64,000 bases of DNA, from NCBI GenBank assembly GCA_940671915.1, contig CALNVZ010000992.1, forward strand, positions 191,841 to 255,840. The letters are read 5' to 3'. Numbering within the stretch: the stretch's first letter is position 1; the number at the start of each line of letters is the position of its first letter. Under the pieces are notes generated by a model. That model had not been told where the DNA came from, ran no database searches, and worked only from the letters and a program-made list of their open reading frames with translations. Source of the stretch: Paracentrotus lividus (taxonomy: Eukaryota > Echinodermata > Echinoidea > Camarodonta > Echinidae). Below are positions 47,262 to 59,247 of the stretch, one piece after another. Both the position numbers and the translations under genes were made by a program.

Positions 47262-48940
47262 GATGGGGTGTGCTGAGGCACTAGTAAGAGTAGCAAGGTA
47301 GCACTTAAACAAGCAATTGGAAGCCCAAAGTACACACTCTTTTGAGTGTATACTTGTTTGTGGAATAGCAAATTTGATAAATGAACGTCCAATAGGTCGT
47401 AAGTGTAATGATCCAGATGAGGTGGATATCTTTGTCCAAATGACTATGTTACTAGGGAGATCGTCTGCAAAGGTACCACAGGACCTTTCAAGGACACAAA
47501 TCCAGCGTCGTGTTGAATTGTTCAACGCATTGTAGACTCGTTTTGGAAGAAATGGACACAAATGTACTTCCGCTTCTCGTGCCAAGAAGAAAGTGGAATT
47601 CAGATCGTAGGAATGTTAAGGTTGACGATATAGTCATGACTGCTGATAGCAATGCAGTCAGAAATGGACGATTGAAGGGTGATAGATGTTTACTCTGGTC
47701 TCGATGGTAAAGTCAGAAATGTCAAAATCAATATCTGGAGAGTATCGATAGACCTATTTCTAATTAGCGGTTATCTATGTTGAGGGTTACTTAAAGGAAA
47801 GTGGTTAAATGTAATGGTCACTGTTTTGATTTGAGGCGGGAGGATTTTTCCTTCAAAACAGATTTCTCTAATATTTCTAAGATATGTCTGTTATTAATGT
47901 GATAAAAAACATTTGTTTTTTATATTAATTAAATGTGTTTGGACAGTTGGTCTTGCCTAGCCATGTTAAATGTGAATAATAGGTGGTTTGCCATAATCAA
48001 TCACTGTACACCAAAGCTTCAGTCACAGCAATCAAGCAGGGAGGATGGGGAAAACATCTTAATTCACATTTTTCATCGAGTCATCGACAACTAGAGTGTC
48101 TATCCGTAAAGCTTTTACTGTTCTTTGATAGTTAACGATTTGTTTTTTTTGTTATGAAAAGGTGTAAATTAGGATGTTAAAGTTGGTTGTAAACTCATAA
48201 AAGCATGTGTAGTTAATATGACTTGTATTGAATCCAATGTAAAGTGTATTTTGATAATTTATTAGGTTCAGAATAAGACACATTTTATATTATGAAAGGA
48301 GTCATTTAGTGATTAATATTCTTAAAGAGAACCAGTTCCTTGAAAGTGGAAATAAGAAATTGCCAATTTGAGATTGGTCAGAAAATGTTGGTCAATTTAA
48401 TGAAGGGCAAGGTGAGTAAAAGGAATATAGAATGAGTGAAATTTTCTCATATACGAAGAATTTTTTTATGATATTTATACATTAGATTTTGATCATAATG
48501 TAATATAATTGTCTAAACAAATGGCATTCATTTTCAATGTTTGTTCAGTGAATTGAAGTGAGTTGATAGTTAAATGAATTATACATCGTATGAGTGGCAA
48601 ATGTTACTATAATTTGTGATTTGTCTTTGTGTTCTTATTATGCAATAGGTATGGATTAAAGGTATTTATTCAGACAATTGTATCGTCAGATAGATATACA
48701 TAATTTTATTTAGACAAAATTGTAACGATTTGTTTGTTCTTACTTTCATTTTCAGATTGAATTGTATGTTTAGATGACAGACAGGATCTTTTCGTGGATC
48801 AATAAAATTATACGTTGACCTCTATAAATTTGTGACATTTAGTTGTTTGTTCGATAGTTGTGGTATGTGTTACGACTTAACATATATGTCCATACTATAT
48901 TCTCAGTCATTTAGCACAAAAAAAAAGAAATGATCACCAG
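47262..48940 (+). repeat. Inverted partial copy of BEL/Pao integrase end, 3' LTR and left flank
   Basis: On the plus strand it reads integrase from GGGTGTGCTGAGGCACTAG (47265) through NERPIGRKCNDPD (47380-47420) and CTSRQE-like tail sequence, the polypurine tract (TTTGAGGCGGGAGGA, 47830), and the LTR. It then runs past the LTR end into TATTCTCAGTCATTTAGCAC, the reverse complement of 38974-39010, which is host flank left of the element. It differs from the forward copy by many small indels. Inclusion of flank rules out an independent transposition. Confidence 0.75.
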
Positions 48941-49344
48941 TCGTTAGTAAAAGTTGTTGTAATGTATGAATGACTTGGTGAAACACCTCCCTAGTGCTGT
49001 ATAAGTACAGTCAATACCTTATTACAGAGCTTGGCAAACGTAGTTAGTGTACACCATGGTGCGAGTTGCTTGTATGACAAGCACAATATGGAAATGTGCC
49101 ATTAACCCAACTGTTAACTAAGTTTGAGGAACTTTTGTATAAGAATGACCAAGTCTGAAACAATGGATCATACATTGACATTTGCAGAAGAATAACTTAT
49201 CTCTGGACCAACATCTAATTTTGTGGATCAGGAGGGCAATTCTATAGAGTTACCTAACATAATCTAATATTTTTATTTTTTATTTTATTTTTGATTTTTT
49301 CTTTTCTTTATTATTCTTTTTTTTATTTAATATCAACAAAAATT

Positions 49345-49789
49345 TCTCCTTCCCTCTATGCAGCTTGCTTGATCTACTCCTATTAGGATATCTAGTTTTC
49401 CCCTTGTCTGTTGAGTTCTTGAGCTTCAAATTCAACTTATATGCAATGTTAGACAACTTAACCTCTTCATCTCTCTACTTATTTCTTGGATACCATAAGC
49501 AGTTATTCTATGACTGTTTTGCTTTTCAACTCCCCAACATCCAGAGTATATTTATTCGTTTCTAAGATCTCTTCTTCACCCCCTACCTTGGTTACTGATA
49601 TGTGGATGGGGTTCCTATTAAGTTTAATCTGGACCATGTCTTCTGTTATTAGACTTATTTGTGACCCGAATCAAGCAAGGCATTGCCTTTCGACTCTACA
49701 TTATTACCTTTCAGATTAACTGTTAACACTGGAAGTAATACCTCATTGTCTGATGAGGCATGATTTACCGCTACTGGAGCTTCATCGAA
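49345..49789 (-). pseudogene. pol: Protease of the BEL/Pao element
   Basis: In element order after gag: VLLPVLTVNLKGNNVE and ALLDSG, the aspartic protease core (D-S-G), then NRNPIHISVTKVGG, LDVGELKSKTV and LDILIGVDQASCIEG near 49365-49385, the conserved tail of the BEL DUF1758 protease. A one-base shift lies just after the DSG motif. Recognisable pol stops at about 49345, where foreign sequence begins. Confidence 0.75.
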
Positions 49790-51002
49790 TGTAACAACGG
49801 ATGATGATACAATGAACATCTATTACCCTTCTCATCAACCTTTACACATTGCTTTCTTCTTCTACATGTGGACATTGAATAACACTTTCCTGCCTTTTTA
49901 AGGCAAGAATAACAGCAACGATTATCCCGCATTAAATTAAAACGTTCTTCTGGTGTTTTGTTTATCAATTTGTCACATTCGTTTACCCAATGTTGATCCG
50001 ATTTACAAATCCAACATTTGTTCGTTTTGAAATTTGTTTCTGATTGTGCAAAGTTAATTTGCACAGCATGTTTTTCAGTTCTGAGGGGTGCACTTGCTCT
50101 CATCCTCATTTTCATTTCTAAGTTCATCCAGTCCATTAGTTGCTTTAGAGAGACTGATTCTTCCGGCTTAGCATTTTGGTACCTAAACCAGGTTTTTCTG
50201 TCTTCGTGACTCATTTTTCTTTCAATGATTGCTAACATGTGGTTATTGTCCATGTCGCTTGCCATTCCTATCTCTTTCAATGTGTTGTAGCTTCGCCTCA
50301 CTATGTTGACCAGCTCGCAAAATCTTGCATCTTCATGATCCTTCAGGACTTTGAACTTGTGGATATCGTTGATGATCGCGTCGGCAATATAACGCTTGTC
50401 TCCACACATCATCTCTAGCTGTTCCCACGCGGTATCGTAGTCGAGGATTCCCTTTATCAAGTCGAGCGGTTTACCCTTTATGCACTGTCTCAGTATGGTG
50501 AGCGCATCTCTTTTCTCGTAACGGTTGTTTACTACGTGACAGAAACCGGACTTGAAAGTGACATATTCACGAACGTCACCACTAAATTTGGGCAAAGATT
50601 CTATCTTGACTGAGGAACGTTGAGTACGCGGACCTTGGGCCGATGCTGTAGGTGGATCACTTAGAGATTCTATCGTAGTCGCTACCCCTGCTGCTTGACC
50701 AGACGGCTGCTGCTTAACGAATTTGTTGTAGCGGATCTGTAGATTTGTGAACTCGGTACTAACTTCTTGCATCCACTCCTCTTCATTGTTATACTCCTCT
50801 TCATCTTCAATTAGAAAGAAGTATTAGTCTTCATGTGCTGCGACGTATTTTCCTCGATGCTGATTTTGTTTGCTGAAAAGCTTCTCTCAATTCATCTGCT
50901 GGCCGTCCGCTTCTATTTTAGATGCTAATGCGTTTGCTTGCCTTGTATTGTGCCTTTGAAAGCACGCCGCTTTAACTTCAACGATTTTGCTGCATCAGCC
51001 AT
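49790..51002 (-). pseudogene. gag: gag of the BEL/Pao element
   Basis: The likely start is ATG at 51002 (MADAAKSLKLKRRAFKGTIQ), typical of BEL gag. A frameshift and stops follow before the long frame 50772-49771. That frame holds a capsid-like region (PKFSGDVREYVTFKSGF, YDTAWEQLEMMCGDK; the DUF1759 type) and two cysteine-rich knuckles (CWICKSDQHWVNEC; CCYSCLKKAGKC followed by C-S-L-Y-H-H). Gag packages the element RNA in cytoplasmic particles. The downstream frame ends shortly before the protease. Confidence 0.8.
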
Positions 51003-51076
51003 TCTGACGGTTGAGCTGCAAGACGTCCTAGAAGGTTTGTTGCTTTCAGTTGACTGTCGACTTTGAAATTGAATGA

Positions 51077-52266
51077 TGAATCATCGAACAACACTAATGA
51101 CTGCTACTGCACGAAATTGGATTTTAGGGTTCAACGTATAATTTTATTGATCCACGAAAAGATCCTGTCTGTCATCCTAAACATACAATTCAATCTGAAA
51201 ATGAAAGGTAAAGACAAACAAATCTGTACAATTTGTCTAAATAAATTCATTTGTATATCTATCTGACGTACATTTGTCTGAATAAATTACCTTTAAATCC
51301 ATGTCTTTATATGACCTTTAATGGACACTTTACAAATTAATCTATAACATTTCCTGAGATTAATTCATCTCAAAATGACATGTTCATAAGAGTTTAATTT
51401 TAACAAAAGAAATCCTTTTATATTTGCCACTCATACGTGTATAATTCATTTACACTATCAACTCACTTCAATTCACTGAACAAACATTGAAAATGAATGC
51501 CATTTGTTTTAGACATTTATAACTTATGTCAAATCTAAGCATATGTAAAATTAACCAAATACTCATTTGTACTTAAATATTAACATAAAAAATCTTCTTT
51601 CTTTGTAAGAAAATTTCACTCATGACTCTATATTTCCTTTTACTCACTTGCCCTTCATTAAATTGACCAACATTTTCTGACCAATTACTTTTCAAGTCAA
51701 TAAACGGAACAAATTTGTCATTTATTTCCACTTTCAAGGAACTGTTCAACCTTTTAAGAATATTATCACTAAATGACTCTTTCATATATGAAAATGTGTC
51801 TTATTCTGAACCTAATTTATTATTCAATACACTTTACATTGGATTCAATACAATCTAAAGTAAACTCATCATGCTTTTTGGATGTTTACAACCAACTTTT
51901 AACATCCTAATTTCACTTTTCATATAACAAAAAACAAATATCGTTAACTTACTTCAAAGATGCAGTAAATAGCTTTACGGATATGACACTCTAGTTGTCG
52001 ATGACTCGATGAAAATGAGTGATTTTTGAAGATGGTTTTCCCCCATCCTCGCCTGCTTGTATTTATTGTGACTGTGACTGAAGCTTTGGTGTACAGTGAT
52101 TGATTATGGCAAGCCACCTATTATTCACATTTAACATGGTTACGGCAAGCCAACTGTCAAAAACACATTTAATTAATTATAAAAAACAAATGTTTTTTAT
52201 CACATTATTACACGCCATCTTCTAGACAATATTATGAGAAAAATTACACTGTTTCTGAAGGAAACA
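51077..52266 (-). repeat. 5' LTR of the BEL/Pao element
   Basis: Same ends as the partner at 39091-40260. Internal sequence begins at 51076 with TCATTCAATTTCAAAGTCG in element orientation. I could not match this to a tRNA 3' end, so the primer is unknown. Confidence 0.88.
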
Positions 52267-52271
52267 ACCAC

Positions 52272-52925
52272 ACTGCTCACAAGAAGCAATCACATCCATC
52301 ATCTATCTAAAGTAGCTATAAATAGATTCATGTACCAACATAAGTTTAATTTTGAATTTCTGTACAAAGTACAATTTTACAATCTTTGAAAACTGTTTTG
52401 TGATATAAGGTTTACCCTAGACTGTCTCAGGGGGAATTAATTCTTTTCCCCTCTTTGATGTTGTTCTTCAAGAGATTGGTATCAATTATTTTGCTTGCTT
52501 CCTCTAGCCCTCAATCAGTGTTCCTCTCACAAATATGAACAAATACAATGCTTTGTAAAACAGGTTCCAATTCAAGGTTTATCATTAAATCCTAAAGTCT
52601 ACCTGCGTTACTACGAGGTACTCGGAACCAAGCAAATTACATTATTATATCAATATCTAGTCATATACTGAACACATGAGAACATTGAAATTTGAATTAT
52701 GATAACTGCCACATTATAATAAAATCCTATTGTATCTATGATCATCATAATTGGACTAAACTGTAATTGCAACAGTACATTACATTTTGTGATATATACT
52801 TTCAGAGCGTTTGTGCCATTATCATGTGACAGAGGTGGATACAAGTGCTTTGCATGAAGCAATCATCATGATCGTTATACTGTAATTCACAGTGGACCTT
52901 ATCGCAAGTAAAGAGATCTGCTTAC
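52272..52925. other. SIAE intron or flank, no further exon recognised
   Basis: AT-rich. No segment resembling the SIAE C-terminal part with matching splice sites was found. Confidence 0.4.
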
Positions 52926-53086
52926 GCTCCATATGGGGAGGTGATATCTAGAAGATCTATTGCAACGGCCATAAAGACATTAGGTTGATGAGGGTTGGGT
53001 ACATATCCATAATCCGTTGTCTGGTGCCATCTAAGTGCAGTAAAGTTAGCCTCTGGAGTTGTCTCAGGATTTTCTGATGTACACAG
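52926..53086 (-). CDS. SIAE: Sialate O-acetylesterase exon (downstream of three)
   Basis: Acceptor ttcttttttag before 53086 and donor GAGC|GTAAGC after 52926. The exon opens in phase 0 and closes with two bases over. It encodes LCTSENPETTPEANFTALRW then HQTTDYGYVPNPHQPNVFMA and VAIDLLDITSPYG, aligning by eye with the RWHQT-DFGYVPNP-MPN-FMAVA block of animal SIAE. SIAE is a secreted/lysosomal esterase that removes 9-O- and 4-O-acetyl groups from sialic acids. The next exon should start in IHP-type sequence. It was not found before the BEL/Pao element at 52266. Confidence 0.85.
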
Positions 53087-53741
53087 CTAAAAAGAAGCAA
53101 AACTTAATGTTGTCCTTCCAAATTAAATACCCAGTGTTTAAGCACAATATAAGCTAAAATACACAAGGATGTCTATGTACGACTTCTCCGGCACGATTTA
53201 TGTACCATATTTGATGAAAAATAGTTAGTTATATTCTTGCTCCATTGTTTTAAGACTTGCTTTTCTCTCTGTATTAATTCACTTCCTTGCACTTATCAGT
53301 TTAAATGAAAAGCTGGAAATAAACAGCAATGGGTTGAGCAGTACACTGACCAATGAACTGAATCCATTTTCAATAAAAAATTTTGTCAAATTAAACAGGG
53401 TATGGATATTTCTTGACTTCTGTGAAGCTTGTCGTCACAGACTGAAGACTTTGCTCCACTTCTGTAGAAGCCTGTCGTCACCAGAGGGTTAATTAATTAA
53501 TGCAAAATAACTGAACATTATTAAAGAATTGATCTAGGGGTCTGGTGAAGAGGAAACTCGCACAGGGTGGGATTTAACACAGAGAATGGGAACAGTTATC
53601 ATAGGACAGACACGGCTGGAAGACAACCATCATAACTGCAGCAGGTGGCTTGGAGCTGAAACTCAGGAAAGCTGATCTTCCCATTTGAAGAAACAGCCAT
53701 CAATGCCCATTTCCAAATACCTGTGGCCTGGGATAGGACTT

Positions 53742-54440
53742 AAGGTGGCAGGTGCCCTATTCCCGTGTGAAAACGACAACACGGTATATAATCAAGCATA
53801 GTTTTCTTATTAGGTACCTGTACCCCCAACAAACTATTCATATTTGGAAAGCTTAGGAGTTGGGCTACACAAAAATGCACTATGGCATATTATCTTAGAG
53901 ATAAGGAAAATATAGTCATTCAATGTCAGAATTTTGGAAAAAAAAAAAAATTCATTATATGAACTTTCAATTCTAAAAACTGCACAACATAGAGAGTAAG
54001 TGAGGTTTTGATGGACTAATTTAATTCTCTGGCTCCTTTGTGACAACTTAATGATGGCTTTTAGGAAAATTCAGATTAGAAGCGTAAAAATTACGAATTT
54101 AACAATAATCAAGGTAGGGAAAAATTTAGAGCAGACTTTCAGACATAACTCCCCCTGTGGGGGTAGTATGCATAAAAACTATCATTGTTTTGTAGTACTC
54201 TTCAAGATAAACAATTCTACCAAATTTCATGAAAATCCAATGAATAGAACTCGAGTTTTTAGATTTTTCATGAAAAAATCTCCATTTTGTGTAATCGCAC
54301 AAAAAGAAAGGGCTATAATACATATAATACGGGATGAAAATATATTTTAAACCCCCCTTACAAAAAAAGGTGGAATACTGAAATGAAACAAGTTGTATGA
54401 TGAAGTACACACATGAAACGACCTAAGGGCACCTGCCACC
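53742..54440. mobile_element. TTAA-flanked inverted-repeat element in an SIAE intron, ~700 bp
   Basis: TTAA precedes GGTGGCAGGTGCCC at the left and follows GGGCACCTGCCACC at the right. The terminal repeats are short (14 bp) and perfect. The interior is AT-rich with no transposase. By target site it is piggyBac/Kolobok-like and non-autonomous. Confidence 0.7.
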
Positions 54441-54540
54441 TTAATTAAAACTGGATTATAGTATTGGTAAATCTCAAAATATCTTTTTTCACATTTTGAG
54501 ATTTCTTTGATATGGAATGAGAGGTAATTATGATAAAACA

Positions 54541-54772
54541 CATATCAAATCAGACACAAGTCGCTGAGCAAATTCAGCACTGTGTCAAGGAAATCAGCAA
54601 AATAATAAAAATTGTCTTAGTTGGGGAGAATTTTTTTTTTTTTGATTTTCTGAATGTCAATGTTTCTTTTATGCTCTATAAAAAAAATTGAGTAGAAATA
54701 ATTAGGGAAAGCCTTGGATCATTTTGTTGCAAACTTTGACTCTTTTCTGGCGACTTGTGTCTGATTTTGATA
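54541..54772. repeat. Imperfect inverted repeat in an SIAE intron
   Basis: ATATCAAATCAGACACAAGT at 54542 is the reverse complement of ACTTGTGTCTGATTTTGATA at about 54752, with one extra base. GCGACTT/AAGTCGC extends the match inward. It is a small foldback of unknown type. Confidence 0.55.
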
Positions 54773-54879
54773 TGATGAGTCACATATGATAAAACACAAA
54801 TCAAATCACACACATCAAATACTCGAAACATATAATTATTGCTTCCTTTGCAATCAATGAATGAGAGAAGTGCATTTAC

Positions 54880-55010
54880 CTGAACGAAGCCGAAAGGGAA
54901 AGATGGGTCAGTCTGTCCTCCAGTTCCTTGATACCATTTATCCCTCCAGTCTTCAATCATGGTTGGAAATAAACACTTATAGCTCGCTGGCGATACAGTA
55001 TTAGCTTCAC
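54880..55010 (-). CDS. SIAE: Sialate O-acetylesterase exon (middle of three)
   Basis: Acceptor acttttatag before 55010 and donor TTCAG|GTAAATG after 54880. It opens with the last two bases of a glycine codon and closes in phase 0. The product is GEANTVSPASYKCLFPTMIE, DWRDKWYQGTGGQTDPSFPF and GFVQ, matching the GESN...CTFP-IEDWR...GQT--FPFGFVQL block of SIAE. The phases join exactly to the exon at 59248 (…WYQ-G|GEAN…) and to the one at 53086. The domain is an SGNH-type esterase (PF03629 family). Confidence 0.88.
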
Positions 55011-55105
55011 CTATAAAAGTAATACATAGTTTGTTTATTTGTATGTCCACTACTATGTAGGCCTACCATTGACAAAAGGATTAACTAGCTGTTTCACATG
55101 ATATG

Positions 55106-55298
55106 GGTTACTGTATAAGAGGTTATTTTCATGGTGGTTTTATTTTTGTGAATTTCACAAGTCCAAATTCATGGAAATTTCCACTTCAACATAAGGCTAT
55201 CTATAGTAATGAAAACATCAAAAAATTCGATAAATTATCCACGCACGAATTTCACAAACTAGTTCAAAACCGTGAAAATATTGGCTTACAGTGTAACC
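55106..55298. mobile_element. Short MITE in an SIAE intron, ~190 bp
   Basis: The ends GGTTACTGTATAAG and CTTACAGTGTAACC are imperfect inverted repeats. The interior (GTTATTTTCATGGTGGTTTTATTTTTGTGAATTTCAC) follows a pattern I recall from dispersed repeats of marine invertebrates (normally with CG where TG/CA stands here), consistent with CpG decay. Confidence 0.5.
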
Positions 55299-56390
55299 AA
55301 ATGCATTGGTAATGCAATCTGAGTGTTGCTTGTTGCCTATTTTTGTGTGCCTATAGGCGAATACAGCACATGGTAAAAGGTGCCAATGGGCAAACAGAGC
55401 ACATAAAGAGTTGATACTCTAACGTAATTCATTTATGAACTGAAGAGGGCGGTATTATTTGAGGGTGATAATTTGTAAGCGACCATGCGTTGGTCAGTTG
55501 TTGTTGAGCCACTGTGGCGGTGAGACGTGTTCTGTGCTCCGTGAATAAAGACTTTGATCAGCCTTACAGAAAGTTTGTAATATATAAGCAATATATAAGA
55601 TTGAGATTGACTGTTGATTGATGAATGAGTGTATATAGAGAGTGTATTCCACGTTGTTGGCAATATATATTTGCGAAAGAATCCATGATCAGATAGAGAG
55701 AGAACGAGAGATTGCGAGGAACTGGGTTCTGCAACTGCTCGGATTTTGCAGAACGCTACCCCGGCAGAGCCCCGTTCCGCGGCAATACGTTTGGGCTTCT
55801 GAATAGAAAAAAAAATATGGAAACTTTCTTTGTTCAGTTGACCACTTATTCATGGATGACATAATAATTAATCACTGATTACATTCGCTATCATAATGTT
55901 CAAACTTTTGTGTTAAAAAGCACATTGATCAATGCCTTAAAACTGAGAAAGCCCTATAGATCAATGAGCAAAAAAAAACAAAAACAATAACAATTAATCA
56001 ATGATGTTAAAAAGCTTATGCAAAACATACACTCCCAATTGTTTTAATTGTTTTAGGTGTCATCAGAAAGAAGAAACGTTGAATTGAATACTCCCAAAGC
56101 TCACCAATTTTTTCATGCAGGTTCTATTCTTAAAGCTTTAATCACATAGAATAGCTAAGATCATTTCTTGGAGTTTTGTTTCCATAGAGATTCTAAATGC
56201 ATTCGTATTCTCCAATAAAACTGGGTGTAATGACTGGATAATGCACTCTCATGATACAATAGACATGCAAATATGTAGTGGTTCTTTTAAATTTGGATAA
56301 TTAAATTGGTGCTTGTTTTGAAGATTAACTTGCATAACTGACAAATGATATTTCATGATGCATCTTTGGGCTGGATGGTTACATCTTACC
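55299..56390. other. SIAE intron, no exon recognised
   Basis: A GC-richer segment (55440-55800, with AATAAAGACTTTG at 55542) could be a solo LTR or other repeat but has no partner in the window. The rest is AT-rich. Confidence 0.35.
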
Positions 56391-56399
56391 TTGATACCA

Positions 56400-59247
56400 G
56401 ATAGCTCCTGTGATGGTCATATTGAGCATAGGATGTACTTACCTGATAGCTCCTTTGATGGTCATATTGAGCATAGGATGTACTTACCTGATAGCTCCTT
56501 TGATGTCAATTGACACATAGGATGTACTTACCTGATAGCCCTTGATGGTCATATTGAGCATAGGATGGACTTACCGATAGCTCCTTTGATGGTCATATTG
56601 AGCATAGGATGTACTTACCTGATAGCTCCTTTGATGGTCATATTGAGCATAGGATGGACTTACCTGATCGATAGCTCCTTTGATGGTCATATTGAAAATA
56701 GGATGGACTTACCTGATAGCTCCTTCGATGGTCATATTGAGCATAGGATGGACTTACCTTGATACCAGATAGCTCCTTTGATGGTCATATGAGCATAGGA
56801 TGGACTTACCTGATAGCTCCTTTGATGGTCATATTGAGCATAGGATGGACTTACCTTGATACCGTATAGCTCCTTTGATGGTCATATTGAGCATAGGATG
56901 TACTTACCTGATAGCTCCTTTGATGGTCATATTGGGCATAGGATGTACTTACCTGATAGCTCCTTTGATGGTCATATTGAGCATAGGATGTACTTACCTT
57001 GATACCAGATAGCTCCTTTGATGGTCATATTGAGCATAGGATGTACTTACCTGATAGCTCCTTTGATGGTCATATTGAGCATAGGATGTACTTACCTGAT
57101 AGCTCCTTTGATGGTCATATTGAACATAGGATGTACTTACCTGATAGCTCCTTTGATGGTCATATTGAGCATAGGATGGACTTACTACTTGATACCAGAT
57201 AGCTCCTTTGATGGTCATATTGAGCATAGGATGTACTTACCTGATAGCTCCTTTGATGGTCATATTGAGCATAGATGTACTTACCTGATAGCTCCTTTGA
57301 TGGTCATATTGAGCATAGGATGGATTTACCCGATAGCTCTTTGATGGTCATATTGAGCATAGGATGGACTTACATGATAGCTCCTTTGATTGGTCATATT
57401 GAGCATAGGATGGACTTACTGATAGCTCCTTGATGGTCATATTGAGCATAGGATGGAATTACCTGATAGCTCCTTCGATGGTCATATTGAGCATAGGATG
57501 GACTTACCTGATAGCTCCTCTGATGGTCATATTGAGCATAGGATTGACTTACCTGATAGCTCCTTTTGATGGTCATATTGAGCATAGGATGGACTTACCT
57601 TGATACCAGATAGCTCTTTGATGGTCATTGAGCATAGATGTACTTACCTGATAGCTCCTTTGATGGTCATATTGAGCATAGGATGTACTTACCTGATAGC
57701 TCCTTTGATGGCCATATTGAGCATAGGATGTACTTACCTGATAGCTCCTTTGATGGTCATATTGAGCATAGGATGCACTTACCTGATTGCTCCTTTGATG
57801 GTCATATTGAGCATAGGATGGACTTACCTGATACTCCTTTGATGGTCATATTGAGCATAGGATGGACTTACCCGATAGCTCCTTTGATGGTCATATTGAG
57901 CATAGGATGGACTTACCTGATAGCTCCTTTGATGGTCATATTGAGCATAGGATGGCCTTTAATACCCGATAGCTCCTTTGATGGTCATATTGAGCATAGG
58001 ATGGACTTACTTGATAGCTCCTTTGATGGTCATATTGAGCATAGGATGTACTTACCTGATAGCTCCTTTGATGGTCATATTGAGCACAGGATGGACTTAC
58101 ATGATAGCTCCTTTGATGGTCATATGAGCATAGGATGGACTTACCCGAAGCTCCTTTGATGGTCATATCGAGCATAGGATGGACTTACCTGATAGCTCCT
58201 TCGGATGGTCATATTGAGCATAGGATTGACTTACCTTGATACCAGATAGCTCCTTTTATGGTCATATTGAGCATAGGATGGACTTCCTGATAGCTCCTTT
58301 GATGGTCATATTGAGCATAGGATGACTTACCTTGATACCGTATAGCTCCTTTGATGGTCATATTGAGCATAGGATGTACTTACCTGATAGCTCCTTTGAT
58401 GGTCATATTGAGCATAGGATGTACTTACCTGATAGCTCCTTTGATGGTCATATTGAGCATAGGATGTACTTACCTGATAGCTCCTTTGATGGTCATATTG
58501 AGCATAGGATGGACTTACCTTGATACCAGATAGCTCCTTTGATGGTCATATTGAGCATAGGATGTACTTACCTGATAGCTCCTTTGATGGTCATATTGAG
58601 CATAGGATGTACTTACCTGATAAGCTCCTTTGATGGTCATATTGAGCATAGGATGGATTTACCCGATAGCTCCTTTGATGGTCATATTGAGCATAGGATG
58701 GACTTACATGATAGCTCCTTTGATGGTCATATTGAGCATAGGATGGACTTACCTGATAGCTCCTTTGATGGTCATATTGAGCATAGGATGGAATTACCTG
58801 ATAGCTCCTTCGATGGTCATATTGAGCATAGGATGGACTTACCTGATAGCTCCTCTGATGGTCATATTGAGCATAGGATTGACTTACCTGATAGCTCCTT
58901 TGATGGTCATATTGAGCATAGGATGGACTTACCTGATAGCTCCTTTGATGGTCATATTGAGCATAGGATGGACTTACCTGATAGCTCCTTTGATGGTCAT
59001 ATTGAGCATAGGATGGACTTACCTGATAGCTCCTTTGATGGTCATATTGAGCATAGGATGGCCTTACCCGATAGCTCCTTTGATGGTCATATTGAGCATA
59101 GGATGGACTTACCTGATAGCTCCTTTCATGGTCATATTGAGCATAGGATGGACTTACCCGATAGCTCTTTTGATGGTCATATTGAGCATAGGATGGACTT
59201 ACCTGATAGCTCCTTTGATGTTCATATTGAGCATAGGATGGACTTAC
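56400..59247 (-). repeat. Tandem array of the SIAE exon 3' end plus 5' splice site
   Basis: About sixty 45-bp units. Read on the minus strand each unit is ACATCCTATGCTCAATATG + ACCATCAAAGGAGCTATC + AG|GTAAGT: 39 bases of the exon (with an 8-base internal deletion, TGGTATCA) followed by the first six intron bases. About ten units keep the undeleted end (GGAGCTATCTGGTATCAAGG), near 56400, 56760, 56855, 57000, 57187, 57600, 58235, 58332, 58520 and 59248. Blocks of units repeat with offsets of about 1.34-1.48 kb, so there is higher-order duplication. Long open frames across it are by-products of the 45-bp (15-codon) period. Confidence 0.92.

Larger units (their letters stand above)
39091..52266 (-). 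mobile_element. BEL/Pao LTR retrotransposon with a ~5.8 kb interruption in pol
   Basis: LTRs of about 1.17-1.19 kb (39091-40260 and 51077-52266) flank the element, and ACCAC occurs just outside both (39086-39090 and 52267-52271). On the minus strand: 5' LTR, gag from 51002, protease to about 49345, then foreign sequence 49340-43490, then RT, RNase H and integrase (43490-40430), polypurine tract and 3' LTR. Domain order and motifs are those of BEL/Pao. It sits in the SIAE intron or 3' flank, 660 bp downstream of the last recognised SIAE exon. Frameshifts and a damaged integrase residue make it inactive. Confidence 0.85.

Noticed and set aside
47023..47585. Minus-strand frames at 47.0-47.6 kb
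   Set aside because: Antisense to the inverted BEL/Pao integrase segment, which codes on the plus strand here.
55440..55800. Solo LTR with AATAAA
   Set aside because: No defined ends, target duplication or second copy in the window, so it was left as unassigned intron sequence.
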